Positions 1 to 7,987 of a stretch of DNA of 18,185 bases are shown here, in pieces (the stretch's first letter is position 1; the number at the start of each line of letters is the position of its first letter). The stretch is from Stephanodiscus triporus (taxonomy: Eukaryota > Bacillariophyta > Thalassiosirophyceae > Thalassiosirales > Thalassiosiraceae). The position numbers were made by a program, and so were the translations under genes. Location of the stretch: the NCBI GenBank assembly GCA_036939755.1, contig JALLAZ010000264.1, forward strand, positions 1 through 18,185. The letters are read 5' to 3'. The notes under the pieces are model-generated. The model made no database searches and was not told the DNA's origin. It worked only from the letters and a program-made list of their open reading frames with translations.

Positions 1-1716
1 ACAATTCTGATGACGACAAGCCTCCCGCCAAGCCGTCCCATCTGAAGAAGGCCCGCAGCTCATCACCGTTGCCCCCCGAGCCGTCCCAAACCACCACCAC
101 CATCATCTTCCGTTCGTTTAGCTACACCCTGCAAAACAAGAACAAGAATTTGCACATGTATTACTGCTCCCATCGTCACGGGAGCAGTTGTGAGGCGAAG
201 CTACGGTGCCACTCAAGGGCTACAGTCGCATGCCCAATCTGTACATGGCCCAGGTCGAGGGCCAGCACTCTCGGCGGTGCACAGTGAAGAATGGTGTGGA
301 GACGGAGGGGGCAGGGAGCTACGAGTGGTCTGGCAAGGTTGCAGCTGACAAGGAGAACGTTGAGAACGAGAACGCGCAACCAGTCCTTCAAGCCTTTCCT
401 GACGTCAAAGAGGACATGCGCCGGATGATGATTTTATTCGCCACTCAGAACTTACGTGGACTCCTAGCACAATCTTCGAGGAGGTCAGGAAAGACATCGA
501 CGCGAAATTCCCGCTTGGTTGGACGGGACTACAAAAGCACCTGTGTCTGGAGCTTGTGCGAAAGGCTCGCAGAGAGATGGGTCTTGGAAACACCATCACT
601 ACTGTTGAGAATACGCCACAGTATGCTTACATGACTGATCAGTTGACTCGCCCTTTTCTTCATTTTAGCGGGAATTGGCCCCATCCCAGTCCCTCAAGGC
701 CAGATGAGAGGATGCGTCTCATGATATTCGGGAATCCTGAATTGATTCCTTTGATGAAGAATCCTGGTCTGTTTTCTGTTTTATTTTTTGTCATTTTTTG
801 TATTTATGCATGCCCGTTTTCTGTTTTATTTTTGGTCATATTTTCTGTGTTTTTTATGTGATAACGCATATCCGTTTTCTGTTCTATTTTTGGTTATATG
901 TGTTTCTCAGGTTTGGATTTGTTCGTGGATGCTACGTTCGCCTGTGCGCCACATCCGTTCTACCAGTGTCTGATCATTATGATTTATGACCACTCAACAA
1001 GTTCCTACATGCCCGTCGTGTACATGCTGATGTCCCACAAGACAGAAGCTCTCTATTGGCACGCATTCAGTCAATTGGTGGTCCTGTCGAACTGGAAGAT
1101 AGACGTGCGTACCTACTGTTCCGATTTTGAACCCGCACTCATGAAGGAACTCGATATTGCCTTCAAGGGATATGGCGGAATTCATGTTGGGTGTTTCTTC
1201 CATCTCAAACAGTGTTGGCGTAAGTATCTCCTACAAAAGTGTGAGTTGTCCAAGGAAATCGCGAAAGAGGCCATGCTACCTGGGAATTTAGATCTTTTGT
1301 GTGTGATTCCTCGCGAAGAAGTGGGGACGAAGGGTATTCGGTTCCTTCGTAAGAAGCTGGAGAAAGGTAAGCGAAAATTGTCCAAAAAAGAACGCGAGGG
1401 GTATGATATATTTTGGAAGTACTTCGAAAAGCAGTGGCTTCCGATAGTGGAGAAGTGGAATATTTGCGAGAAAGATGGGGACTATTTTGATATGGTCAAT
1501 CGTACGAACAATGGGTTGGAGAGCTACAATCGTCGTGTGAACCAGCTATTTCCTACTAGGCCTACGCTAATTGCATTTGTGCAGGTGATTGAGAGGGAAA
1601 GCCGCCATCAGGCTCAAATATTGAGCGATATCAGGACGGGAAAAATTGCAGAACCTAGTCGCAAACATGTGCAAACCATCCCCGCTATCCCTGCTGAGTA
1701 CGATGCGTTTATTTAG
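1..1716 (+). pseudogene. Mutator-like (MULE) transposase with FLYWCH-like N-terminus, broken by two frameshifts and open at the left edge
   Basis: This is a DDE transposase of the Mutator/MULE superfamily, which would cut and paste its own element. It enters from the left edge. The first segment (3 to about 205) has a FLYWCH-like Cys pair (YYCSHRHGSSC). The pattern continues in a second frame (about 206 to 456: VEGQHSRRC, DVKEDMRRMM, ATQNLR). A third frame (about 457-766) carries TPSTIFEEVRKDID. A GT-AG intron (767-910) joins that frame in phase 1 to the core at 911-1716. The core starts LFVDATFACAPHPFYQ and shows the MULE landmarks: first Asp at 928-930, second Asp in CSDFEPAL, a CxxH motif (CFFH) and Glu in NNGLESYNRR. 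The triad is present, so decay is limited to the N-terminal part. The two frame changes cannot be explained by normal introns, so they are mutations or assembly errors. Family assignment is firm; activity is doubtful. Confidence 0.85.
767..910 (+). repeat. Intron of the MULE transposase with three 24-nt near-identical repeats
   Basis: The segment starts with GTCTGT, ends with TTTCTCAG and contains in-frame stops. Removing it joins G|GT in frame, giving NPGLDLFVDATF, as expected for a MULE core. Inside are three copies of a T-rich 24-mer starting gttttctgtt: 771-794, 816-839 and 874-897. They differ by one or two bases and are spaced 45 and 58 nt apart. The intron is therefore partly a degenerate tandem array. 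Confidence 0.75.
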
Positions 1717-2118
1717 ATAATACTTTATTTTTAGACTATTTTTGTTATTATTTTTGCATACGCCTACGTTTTTTGCAACTCAACAACGCAACGCCGCCGC
1801 TGTGTGAGTTGCCGCTGGCGGCAACTCACACAGCGATGCCAACGCCGCACGCTGTGCCGTGGATACCACAAATCGACCACACTGTCATGCATGGTAACGG
1901 CTGTTATTTTTTATAGCCCATTTGCGTTATGGCTGTTATATTATATAACCATTTTGAATGTCATTTTCTTATAACGTTTTTATTCCATAACGTAAATTCC
2001 GGATCTCGGTACTCTATCGCTGGCAAAATTGGGGCTAATGATCGTACGGGTCGATGCGACGAATGTGTTGAGGTACTGTGTTTTGGGTTGTAATTTGCCA
2101 TGGGAGCGATATTCGTAT
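1717..2118. other. AT-rich gene-free stretch downstream of the transposase
   Basis: I see no coding frame here. After the transposase stop there is an AT-rich tail, then the palindrome at 1798-1835. Next come short repeated words at about 1895-1985: ctgttattttttata and ctgttatattatata, plus several gttatgg and ccataac words that could pair. This could be the 3' terminal part of the MULE element. No terminal inverted repeat can be assigned because the left end lies outside the window. Confidence 0.5.
1798..1835. repeat. Perfect inverted repeat, 18-bp arms, 2-nt loop
   Basis: The arm cgctgtgtgagttgccgc (1798-1815) is followed by tg and by its exact reverse complement (1818-1835). It can form a very stable hairpin or cruciform. 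It lies 82 bp after the transposase stop, so it may belong to the element's terminal region or be an independent foldback. Parts of the arm sequence (gcaactca, aacgccgc) also recur just outside the palindrome. Confidence 0.9.
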
Positions 2119-2622
2119 TTATAGAAGAACCAGGTTTTCACCCAACAGCAATCTTGGATTCACTTCCATCCCCAACTGCATATTCATGCGGCACATTGGC
2201 AAACTAATATCCTTGATCAGTAGGAGCAATCCCTTTCGTCGATTGTGACCACCGTCGTCAGTCGGCGTAAGGAGACATGAGGATTCGTCCGGCCGGAGCC
2301 ACTCTCCCCTTTTCAATGCCATCATCAGCTCCGGGCACGCGACTGCATCCCTGCTCGTACCCTCCACGATCATCGATCCATCATAATTGGCCATTGTGGC
2401 GTAATCTAGCAATCTGGGCTGATTGATCATGGCATGAGCAACAGCCTGCAACATCATCACAGAACAATCGGAAACATCGATAAGCCACAAAGAAGTAAAC
2501 GCAGATCCGTTTAAGCGCCAACCATTTTTTATGCCAAGCCCAAGTATAGTACGGTCAATATACGATACTCTTTTGAATGTCCAGTCAATCTGCGATTGCG
2601 TTCGCGTGAACGTGGATGGCCT
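2119..2622 (-). CDS. Unidentified open frame, probably an exon or small gene
   Basis: This frame is open for 168 codons in sequence that is not GC-rich, which is unlikely by chance. There is no ATG in its first third: the first Met pair is in DCSVMMLQAV. The 5' part must therefore come from another exon, or the start lies inside. A possible splice acceptor (cgcaatcgcag) sits just before codon ATT at 2589. The deduced protein is mixed in composition (IDRTILGLGIKNGW, LWLIDVSDCS, PELMMALKRGEWL) and free of the homopolymer runs of its neighbours. I do not recognise a family. It lies just downstream of the At5g03900-like gene on the same strand. It could be that gene's last exon through a short intron, but the consensus-like donor (gtgagg at 2645-2640) gives the wrong phase, so I keep it separate. 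Confidence 0.45.
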   Translation of the reverse strand, partial: RPSTFTRTQSQIDWTFKRVSYIDRTILGLGIKNGWRLNGSAFTSLWLIDVSDCSVMMLQAVAHAMINQPRLLDYATMANYDGSMIVEGTSRDAVACPELMMALKRGEWLRPDESSCLLTPTDDGGHNRRKGLLLLIKDISLPMCRMNMQLGMEVNPRLLLGENLVLL

Positions 2623-2641
2623 TCAATAATGGGTTCGACCC

Positions 2642-4606
2642 TCACAACCCGGACACGACAAATTTCCGTCGCCGCTCGTTCCTTCTCCGGCGAGCGTGAT
2701 TCCTTATCAGCACAATCGCCAATCGACAAAGTGGCAACGCGACGAAGAATCCGGCGTAAAATCGCAGCACGCTCAACAGTTTCGACACCAAAAATGACGC
2801 GATGACGATCAAGGATACGTTGCCGCCGGCGGGCGATCTCGAGGCGGCAGTCGCGGGCAACTCCAGCAAACCCCCGGGCATGGTCGCACTCTGTACCCAG
2901 ACGATCCCCGCCAAGTTGAGTAGCCCCAATAGGACGCACTGACCGAATTGGTGTCGCGTGAGCTCGGTCAGGACAAGAGGTTTTTCGTGCAGATACGCGG
3001 GAGTGGCGTTGGAGGCGTCGATCGATGAGCCGACGTTGTACCCCTCCTCTTCCTTGTATAAGATGGACGAGAAGTTTCCAATCATGTCGCCATTGTCGAA
3101 TGACGCCGGCGGTGCATATTCGGAGCTGCCCAAGGACAGCAGCGCCTGGCAGTCGAACTCGGCGACGAGTTCCGGGAAGCAAAACCTGGCATTCATGCCG
3201 GAAGAACGTCGGTCCTCGCCGCCGCCGCCGTCGCCGCCGCCTCCGTCTCCCGCGCTACCACGGTGCGGCGCCGGCCTGCCGTTGAAGTACGCGACCATCC
3301 TCAACGTCTCGCGTATTGCCGACGGATCCTCGTCCTCCGACGCGGGAGGATCGTCAACGTACGGGAGCAAATCGCGAAGCGAAATGCCACATCCCGGCGA
3401 ATCGGACGACAGGGATATGATCACGGCCGCGCGATACTTCCACTTTCCGAGCTCCGTCGACGACGGCGCGCCGCCGCCTTCGATGCTCGCGGTCGTCGGT
3501 CCGAACAGGAACTCGACGGCGAGGGATAGGAGACCCCTCTGCTCCTGCTGCTGCTGCTGCTGATCGAAAGACGATCGCTCGTCGTCGTTGTCGCCGTCGT
3601 TGTCGTTATTATCTCTCCACGTCCCGCGTCTCATCATGGCGATTCCGTCGACGCGCATCGTCCCCCCGTCGTCGACTCCTTCGCCTCTCCCCCCCCCCCC
3701 GCCCCATCCCCATCCCCTCGATCGTCTCGCGCCCTCCGCCCACCTCCTCCTCATCCCGCCGAATCTCAACCAGAAGAAGGGATGGCACGGATTAACGCAG
3801 ACGCTCATCATCATCGCGATGTCTCCCGCGACCTCGTTGAGGAAGGGATCCCGTCGACCGCGCGCGTCCGTGGCGGCGCCGCCGCAGATGGCGTACAGCC
3901 ACAGGACCTGACGCAGCTGCAGGAAGAGGTATCGCAGCTTGCGCATCAGGTGGTGATGATTCCCCCGTCCATCACCCCCCCCCCCGCCGCCTCCGCCCCC
4001 GCGGGCCATGGCGACGACGGCCGCGACGAGGAGGCACATGCCCGCGACGATGAGCACCGCGAGGCTGATGACGAGCCCGAACGCCGCGAATACCTTGATC
4101 GACCTGACGAATAACGCCGTCAGGGCGCGCAGCCTCCGCCCGAGGTCCGTCCGGCGCCTGTGCCTAAACGCGCGCTCCTCGAAGTCGGCGGGGAACGTGA
4201 ACGCCATGGTTGTCGTGGCGGTCGTCGTCGAGGCGCCTCGGTCGGCGGCGGCCCCCGACGACGACGACGACGACGCATCGGGCATCGTCATGTCGACCCT
4301 CTCGAACTCGAAGCTCGCCCCGTCCTCTCCTCCCCCCACCGCGGACAGCAGACCGCACAATTCGCGCGTCGCCTCCTCGATGCTCATGCCGAGCTCGGAG
4401 GCGAGGAATGCCGGGCGGATCGTCGTCCGCCGTCCTCCTCCCCCTCCCACGCCGCCGCCGCCGACGACGACGACGCCCTCTGGGCCATCGTCGTCGTCGT
4501 CGTCGTCCCTCCTCGGGCAGCGTCGCACCGCGGCGAGGATGCGATCGTCCAGGGACGAGGCGTCCAGGGGGGCGCGTTCGTCGCGGTCGTCGATGGAGGT
4601 TGCCAT
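2642..4606 (-). CDS. At5g03900-like (plant/cyanobacterial) membrane protein, probably of the plastid envelope
   Basis: The 654-residue product resembles the plant chloroplast membrane protein At5g03900 and its cyanobacterial relatives, whose molecular role is not established. About residues 64-90 form a helix-turn-helix-like segment (AFLASELGMSIEEATREL). TFPADFEERAFRHRRR at about 136 and a long hydrophobic helix at about 171-199 follow. NPCHPFFWLRFGG and LLSLAVEFLFG match the family's pre-domain motifs. A second winged-helix-like part (LGKWKYRAAVII, ISLRDLLPYVDDPP, VAYFNGRP, ARFCFPELV) follows, then two or three C-terminal hydrophobic helices and a basic end (RNHARRRRNERRRK). Gly, His, Asn/Asp and Gln runs are inserted between domains. 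ATG 4606 is the first Met after an in-frame stop near 4673. No signal peptide is visible at this start, although a plastid protein of a secondary alga should have one, so an upstream exon may be missing. Family recognition is from memory of motifs. Confidence 0.7.
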   Translation of the reverse strand: MATSIDDRDERAPLDASSLDDRILAAVRRCPRRDDDDDDDGPEGVVVVGGGGVGGGGGRRTTIRPAFLASELGMSIEEATRELCGLLSAVGGGEDGASFEFERVDMTMPDASSSSSSGAAADRGASTTTATTTMAFTFPADFEERAFRHRRRTDLGRRLRALTALFVRSIKVFAAFGLVISLAVLIVAGMCLLVAAVVAMARGGGGGGGGGDGRGNHHHLMRKLRYLFLQLRQVLWLYAICGGAATDARGRRDPFLNEVAGDIAMMMSVCVNPCHPFFWLRFGGMRRRWAEGARRSRGWGWGGGGGRGEGVDDGGTMRVDGIAMMRRGTWRDNNDNDGDNDDERSSFDQQQQQQEQRGLLSLAVEFLFGPTTASIEGGGAPSSTELGKWKYRAAVIISLSSDSPGCGISLRDLLPYVDDPPASEDEDPSAIRETLRMVAYFNGRPAPHRGSAGDGGGGDGGGGEDRRSSGMNARFCFPELVAEFDCQALLSLGSSEYAPPASFDNGDMIGNFSSILYKEEEGYNVGSSIDASNATPAYLHEKPLVLTELTRHQFGQCVLLGLLNLAGIVWVQSATMPGGLLELPATAASRSPAGGNVSLIVIASFLVSKLLSVLRFYAGFFVALPLCRLAIVLIRNHARRRRNERRRKFVVSGL

Positions 4607-4754
4607 GATGTCGCCGCCTGTTGCGCGGACGCGAAGAATTACCACCAACAACCGTCGTGTAAAAAAAACTGCTCACTTTCCCGCCACCCCGCCATCCATT
4701 ATTCGCTCGCTCGGACCAAATAATAATAATACACGGAGGTGGATCAGGTTTACA
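4607..4754. promoter_or_regulatory. 148-bp divergent promoter gap
   Basis: This is the only space between the start of the At5g03900-like gene (-) and the start of the iron-ADH-like gene (+). It holds an A8 tract (4661-4668) and an AT-rich stretch with ataataataat (about 4721-4732). No TATA box can be fixed. The two genes probably share a bidirectional promoter; this is inferred from spacing only. Confidence 0.45.
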
Positions 4755-6218
4755 ATGACGAAGAATTCCATGGCAAGATTGCATCCCCTTCGTGACTACA
4801 TCCGCCAGAACGTCGCCGACCTCCGATCCTCGCCGTGCTTGTTGATCTCGTCGGCGCCGCCGCCGCCCGGCGGCACGTCCGCCCAGCAGGACGATCCCAG
4901 GGTGCGCGCGTTCGTGGAGAGGAACGAGCAACACCTCGCGCTGGAATTCAACCTCCGCGCCGTGACGTGTCGCGTGAGTTCGGCATTCCCGACGTCGACG
5001 AGCCTGGACGAGGCGGTGTCCCTGGCGAAACGGGCCGGGCTGAAGGGGGGGGGGGAGGGGGGGGGGAGGGGCGGAGGACCGCCGGGTCAGGGGGTGATCG
5101 TGGGGATGGGATCGGGGGCCGCGATGGACCTGGCCAAGGCCGTCGCGGATGCCATGTTCGGGAATATTTCGACGCGCGAGGGTGGCGACGGCAACGACGA
5201 CGACGACGGGACCGATCCGGCGGCGGGGAGCGCGTCGTTGGTTTTGGCGCCCTGCACGATCGGCGGGGTGTGGGCGGCCTCTTCCAATTCGTCCATCTCC
5301 CTGTTGGATACCAAGGAGGAGATGCTATTGCCTTATCTGCCGCCTCCGTGGAGGAATAACCTCGCCCCCGCGAGGAGGAACGGCACCGTCGTTACTATGG
5401 ATCCGTACATGTATTTGGCCATGCCTCCACTGTACACTCCCTTTCTGCCGGTGAAACGCTCTGAGTACACGCGCGCGCCGACAATGGCCCACGTGGCCGC
5501 CGCGGCACTCGCGATCATGTTAGATCTGGCTCGAACGTTAGACGCGGTCGCGAACGCGGGAAGGGAAAACAATGCCGTCGATATACACAATCACGTGGCG
5601 AAGGAGATCAAAGATGTGACGTCGTTGTTTACCTCGGTGTTGGAGCTTGCGACATGTGTCGCCAAGAATGTTGGTGGGGATGATGGCGCCGATTATGCTA
5701 AGCTCGCGCAACGTCATCTCCTCGATGCCATCCCACGTCTATCCTCGGTTGTAGAACGATCGTCTTTCCTGGCGAACGTACCACTAACCACCGCTGGGAC
5801 GTTACCACAGAAATTGGCCAATTCGCTGCTGCCGACCTACTTTCCGCAATGTCATTTAATTACCTTCCTCGCGTCTACTCTCCCCGGGTTGTGCGATCTG
5901 CTATCGGAGAGTTTACCAGTGGACGGGAATGGATCCATGGTTGGAGTGGTCGCAACGTCGATTACTGAACACGGAGACGCTATTGATGCCGTTCGAATGT
6001 CCTCGCTCTCTTCGTGGGCCTCGCGAGTGACGATGGAGGCTGGACTTCCGTCGATGGCGAGCCTGGCGTACGGTACTCCCGACGTAAATACTTTGGTCGG
6101 AAAATTGGATTCATATGAGGCCCTGATGGCAAGTTTCAGTGGAGGTGTCACTCATGGAAGGGTACGGGATGATCAGTGGTTAATGGAAGATGTTCTCCGT
6201 CGGAGTTTGCTTCGATAG
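4755..6218 (+). CDS. Iron-containing alcohol dehydrogenase-like protein, metal site apparently degenerate
   Basis: The 487-residue protein has the order of an Fe-ADH/GldA fold. An N-terminal nucleotide-binding half contains GVIVGMGSGAAMDLAKAVADA (about 113-133), matching the family's GGGSxxDxAKA loop. LVLAPCTIGGVWAASSNSSIS (about 162-182) sits where the family has PTTAGTGSE. A helical C-terminal half follows. The usual metal ligands are one Asp and three His. Here the Asp-x3-His motif reads PTMAH: the His (246) is kept and the Asp is lost. The segments where HxxxH and PHG are expected read LPQKLANSLL and FPQCH. I infer a non-iron or non-catalytic member. Low-complexity inserts (Gly 98-108, Asp 145-151) lie in loops. 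ATG 4755 follows caca and begins MTKNSMARLHPLRDYIRQ. The frame is also open upstream, but that part is antisense to the neighbouring gene. A Met at 4770 is an alternative start. Confidence 0.65.
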   Translation: MTKNSMARLHPLRDYIRQNVADLRSSPCLLISSAPPPPGGTSAQQDDPRVRAFVERNEQHLALEFNLRAVTCRVSSAFPTSTSLDEAVSLAKRAGLKGGGEGGGRGGGPPGQGVIVGMGSGAAMDLAKAVADAMFGNISTREGGDGNDDDDGTDPAAGSASLVLAPCTIGGVWAASSNSSISLLDTKEEMLLPYLPPPWRNNLAPARRNGTVVTMDPYMYLAMPPLYTPFLPVKRSEYTRAPTMAHVAAAALAIMLDLARTLDAVANAGRENNAVDIHNHVAKEIKDVTSLFTSVLELATCVAKNVGGDDGADYAKLAQRHLLDAIPRLSSVVERSSFLANVPLTTAGTLPQKLANSLLPTYFPQCHLITFLASTLPGLCDLLSESLPVDGNGSMVGVVATSITEHGDAIDAVRMSSLSSWASRVTMEAGLPSMASLAYGTPDVNTLVGKLDSYEALMASFSGGVTHGRVRDDQWLMEDVLRRSLLR

Positions 6219-6889
6219 CACCATACCTGCACCTTTTCGTCGGTGATAGTCTCTAATGATGGCCATTGAATTTCGTAATTGTCAACTGTGTAGATACGTA
6301 TGACCTTGTGCGAGACTGTCTGTTTGAGGTCATTCATAACACACCGGCATCAGCGAGAGATGGGATCTTTCACTTTTCCGAGCATCATGTTGCTCCCAGA
6401 GAGAGTTGGTGGGTTGGGGGGGTGCTCAGAGAAAGCGCCAATGTCGTACCCCGGTGAGGGTTTGGGTGCGGCGTCTCATGAAAGGTCATGGTCAACACTC
6501 GTCATCGCGAATATTGAACTTTTACCTCGCATCGCTGCGAGGTGGAAGCATCAATATCATACCGGCTCAAAACGATGCCCGCGATACGTCGCATCAATCT
6601 TTTGATAGCAGAGTGTTAAGCTACAGCAATGTACAGATGCACAAAAAACACCCAAAATCGAGACTGTCGTAGTTACTACTTATCTACCTAGCGGTACGAT
6701 AAGTAGTAGGAGTACTAGATTCAACACTGTAAATACTTACTTACTCCTATGTACGTAAAAAAAATGTGGGTGCTTCCGAAATGTCAGGAGTGTGTTCCAA
6801 AAAAATATTGAGAGGCGAGAACTACACACCTTGAAGAACACCGACACACCACAACAACACTTCACAATCTCGACGGCCCGAGAGAGAAA
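6219..6889. other. Intergenic region, 671 bp, with a hairpin near its right end
   Basis: This lies between two + strand genes. Short open frames exist at 6266-6672 but overlap one another, have no recognisable motifs, and I do not accept them as genes. The left part should contain the 3' UTR of the ADH-like gene, and the right part the promoter and 5' UTR of the membrane protein at 6890. The stretch at 6670-6780 is AT-rich with several repeated tactta, taggagta and tactccta words. Confidence 0.6.
6674..6708. repeat. Imperfect hairpin in intergenic DNA
   Basis: tactacttatc (6674-6684) pairs exactly with gataagtagta (6698-6708). Inside, tacc and ggta can extend the stem past a single bulged C. 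A second pair, taggagta (6706-6713) and tactccta (6740-6747), overlaps it, so alternative folds are possible. It lies about 180 bp upstream of the next start codon. Function is unknown. Confidence 0.7.
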
Positions 6890-7822
6890 ATGACAAAGAG
6901 CACCGTCCCCCTTGCACGCCTCCTCGGCGCCATCGTCGTCCTCGGCGCATCGCGCATCGTCGTCGACGCAGTCGCAGCCCCCCCGCCGCCCTCCGCGTCG
7001 ACGATGAGCTTTGCGTGCTTCGTCTCGATCGTCGCCGCCGACGACCGCGACGGGGAAGACGATGTCGACGATGTCGCCGACGATGATCGCGCCAACGATC
7101 GCGCGACGACGACGACGATGCGTCCCTTGGTGTGGTGCGACGTTCTGGGCCTGCCCCCCGGTCGGGACGTGGTCGCCGAGATACGCGACGGGTCGTGCGA
7201 GTCGTTCGTCGACGTCGCGCATAGCGAGAGGTACGCCTCCGGCTTCGCGTCGCCGTTCTACTTTCCGGTATTGTCCGAAGATGAGAAGGCGATGGGCGAT
7301 TTCGATCATCGCTACTGCTGTCGTGTCGACGTGCTGTCGGCGGCGGCGGACGGCGACGATGCCGGGAACGACGAGATGACGGCGGTGAGCGTGTTGAGCG
7401 TGCGGCACGACATGGACGTCACGTACAGTTACCGGAAGGATGGGGCCGTCGACGGCAACGACTACGACAAGGACAAAGAGGATATCACTGATGGTAGTAC
7501 CGAGGAGGAGGTGGGAGCGAAGGCCGTCGTGGAGGTATTGTCCTCCGTCTCCCTTACCGACGCGAATACGAGGTCGATGGATGTGATGGAAGATCTCGCG
7601 ATCGGTCTCGGCGTGCTGGCGGGGGCCGTATTTACCATTGCGATGGTGGCGATCATTTACGGAGGTGGGAGGATCGCGACGAAGAAGAACCGTATGCGAC
7701 GAAGAGGGCAATTGGCTTCGGATGCAAGGGCGGAGGCAGATGCAGATGATGAGGGCGATGCGAATCACGTCGACGAGATGGCATTCATCCCCCTGGCGAT
7801 GAAGGAAGATGAGATTGTATAG
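6890..7822 (+). CDS. Type I single-pass membrane protein, unknown function
   Basis: The 310-residue protein begins with a signal peptide. It has a basic start (MTKSTVPLAR), a hydrophobic core (LLGAIVVLGA) and a likely cleavage near residue 29 (VDAVA|AP). A lumenal or extracellular region of about 220 residues follows. It is rich in Asp/Glu and holds four Cys (WCDVLG, GSCES, YCCRV) that could form disulfides. One transmembrane helix near residues 238-262 (DLAIGLGVLAGAVFTIAMVAIIY) is followed by basic residues (KKNRMRRR) and an acidic tail of about 40 residues. Topology follows the positive-inside rule: tail in the cytosol. I recognise no domain family. The start lies in context gaaaATG, 20 bp after a pyrimidine-poor stretch. 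It is convergent with the flavoprotein gene, 165 bp away. Confidence 0.75.
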   Translation: MTKSTVPLARLLGAIVVLGASRIVVDAVAAPPPPSASTMSFACFVSIVAADDRDGEDDVDDVADDDRANDRATTTTMRPLVWCDVLGLPPGRDVVAEIRDGSCESFVDVAHSERYASGFASPFYFPVLSEDEKAMGDFDHRYCCRVDVLSAAADGDDAGNDEMTAVSVLSVRHDMDVTYSYRKDGAVDGNDYDKDKEDITDGSTEEEVGAKAVVEVLSSVSLTDANTRSMDVMEDLAIGLGVLAGAVFTIAMVAIIYGGGRIATKKNRMRRRGQLASDARAEADADDEGDANHVDEMAFIPLAMKEDEIV

Positions 7823-7987
7823 AAAAAATGAGTGCATTCAAGATGCGAGTGGCCGAATCCGTCATCACAAAGAGAACCTACAGACATCGCAACATTGCTG
7901 TGGTCTTCCAATGGCAAATTAAAATAGATTCGAGCTGACACCAAATTCCAGGAGTATCGTACGCCAAATTGTCATGTTATATTATTA
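7823..7987. other. Convergent 3' UTR interval
   Basis: This 165-bp gap separates the 3' ends of the membrane protein gene (+) and the flavoprotein gene (-). It has AT-rich words (aattaaaataga, ttatattattatta) that could serve as 3'-end signals. No exact AATAAA can be assigned. Confidence 0.4.

Noticed and set aside
208..227. A 20-nt gt...ag segment that would restore frame in the FLYWCH part
   Set aside because: It is too short for a spliceosomal intron, and removing it deletes residues expected in the domain, so a frameshift is more likely.
2590..2645. 56-nt intron joining the At5g03900-like gene to the downstream frame
   Set aside because: The good donor (gtgagg) and the acceptor before 2589 give a frame that stops after about 20 codons. 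The donors giving the right phase are poor.
4008..4754. Long + strand frame in phase with the ADH-like gene, extending it upstream by 249 codons
   Set aside because: It is antisense to the At5g03900-like gene. Its product is Arg/Pro/Thr low complexity from GTC-rich DNA, and the dehydrogenase-like region only begins after 4755.
4164..4934. - strand frame of 256 codons, Arg-rich
   Set aside because: It overlaps the real gene in another frame. Its Arg-rich composition is the shadow of Asp/Ser codon repeats.
6737..7837. - strand 366-codon frame
   Set aside because: It is antisense to the membrane protein, whose signal peptide and transmembrane helix form a coherent + strand product. The - product is His/Arg-rich without motif.
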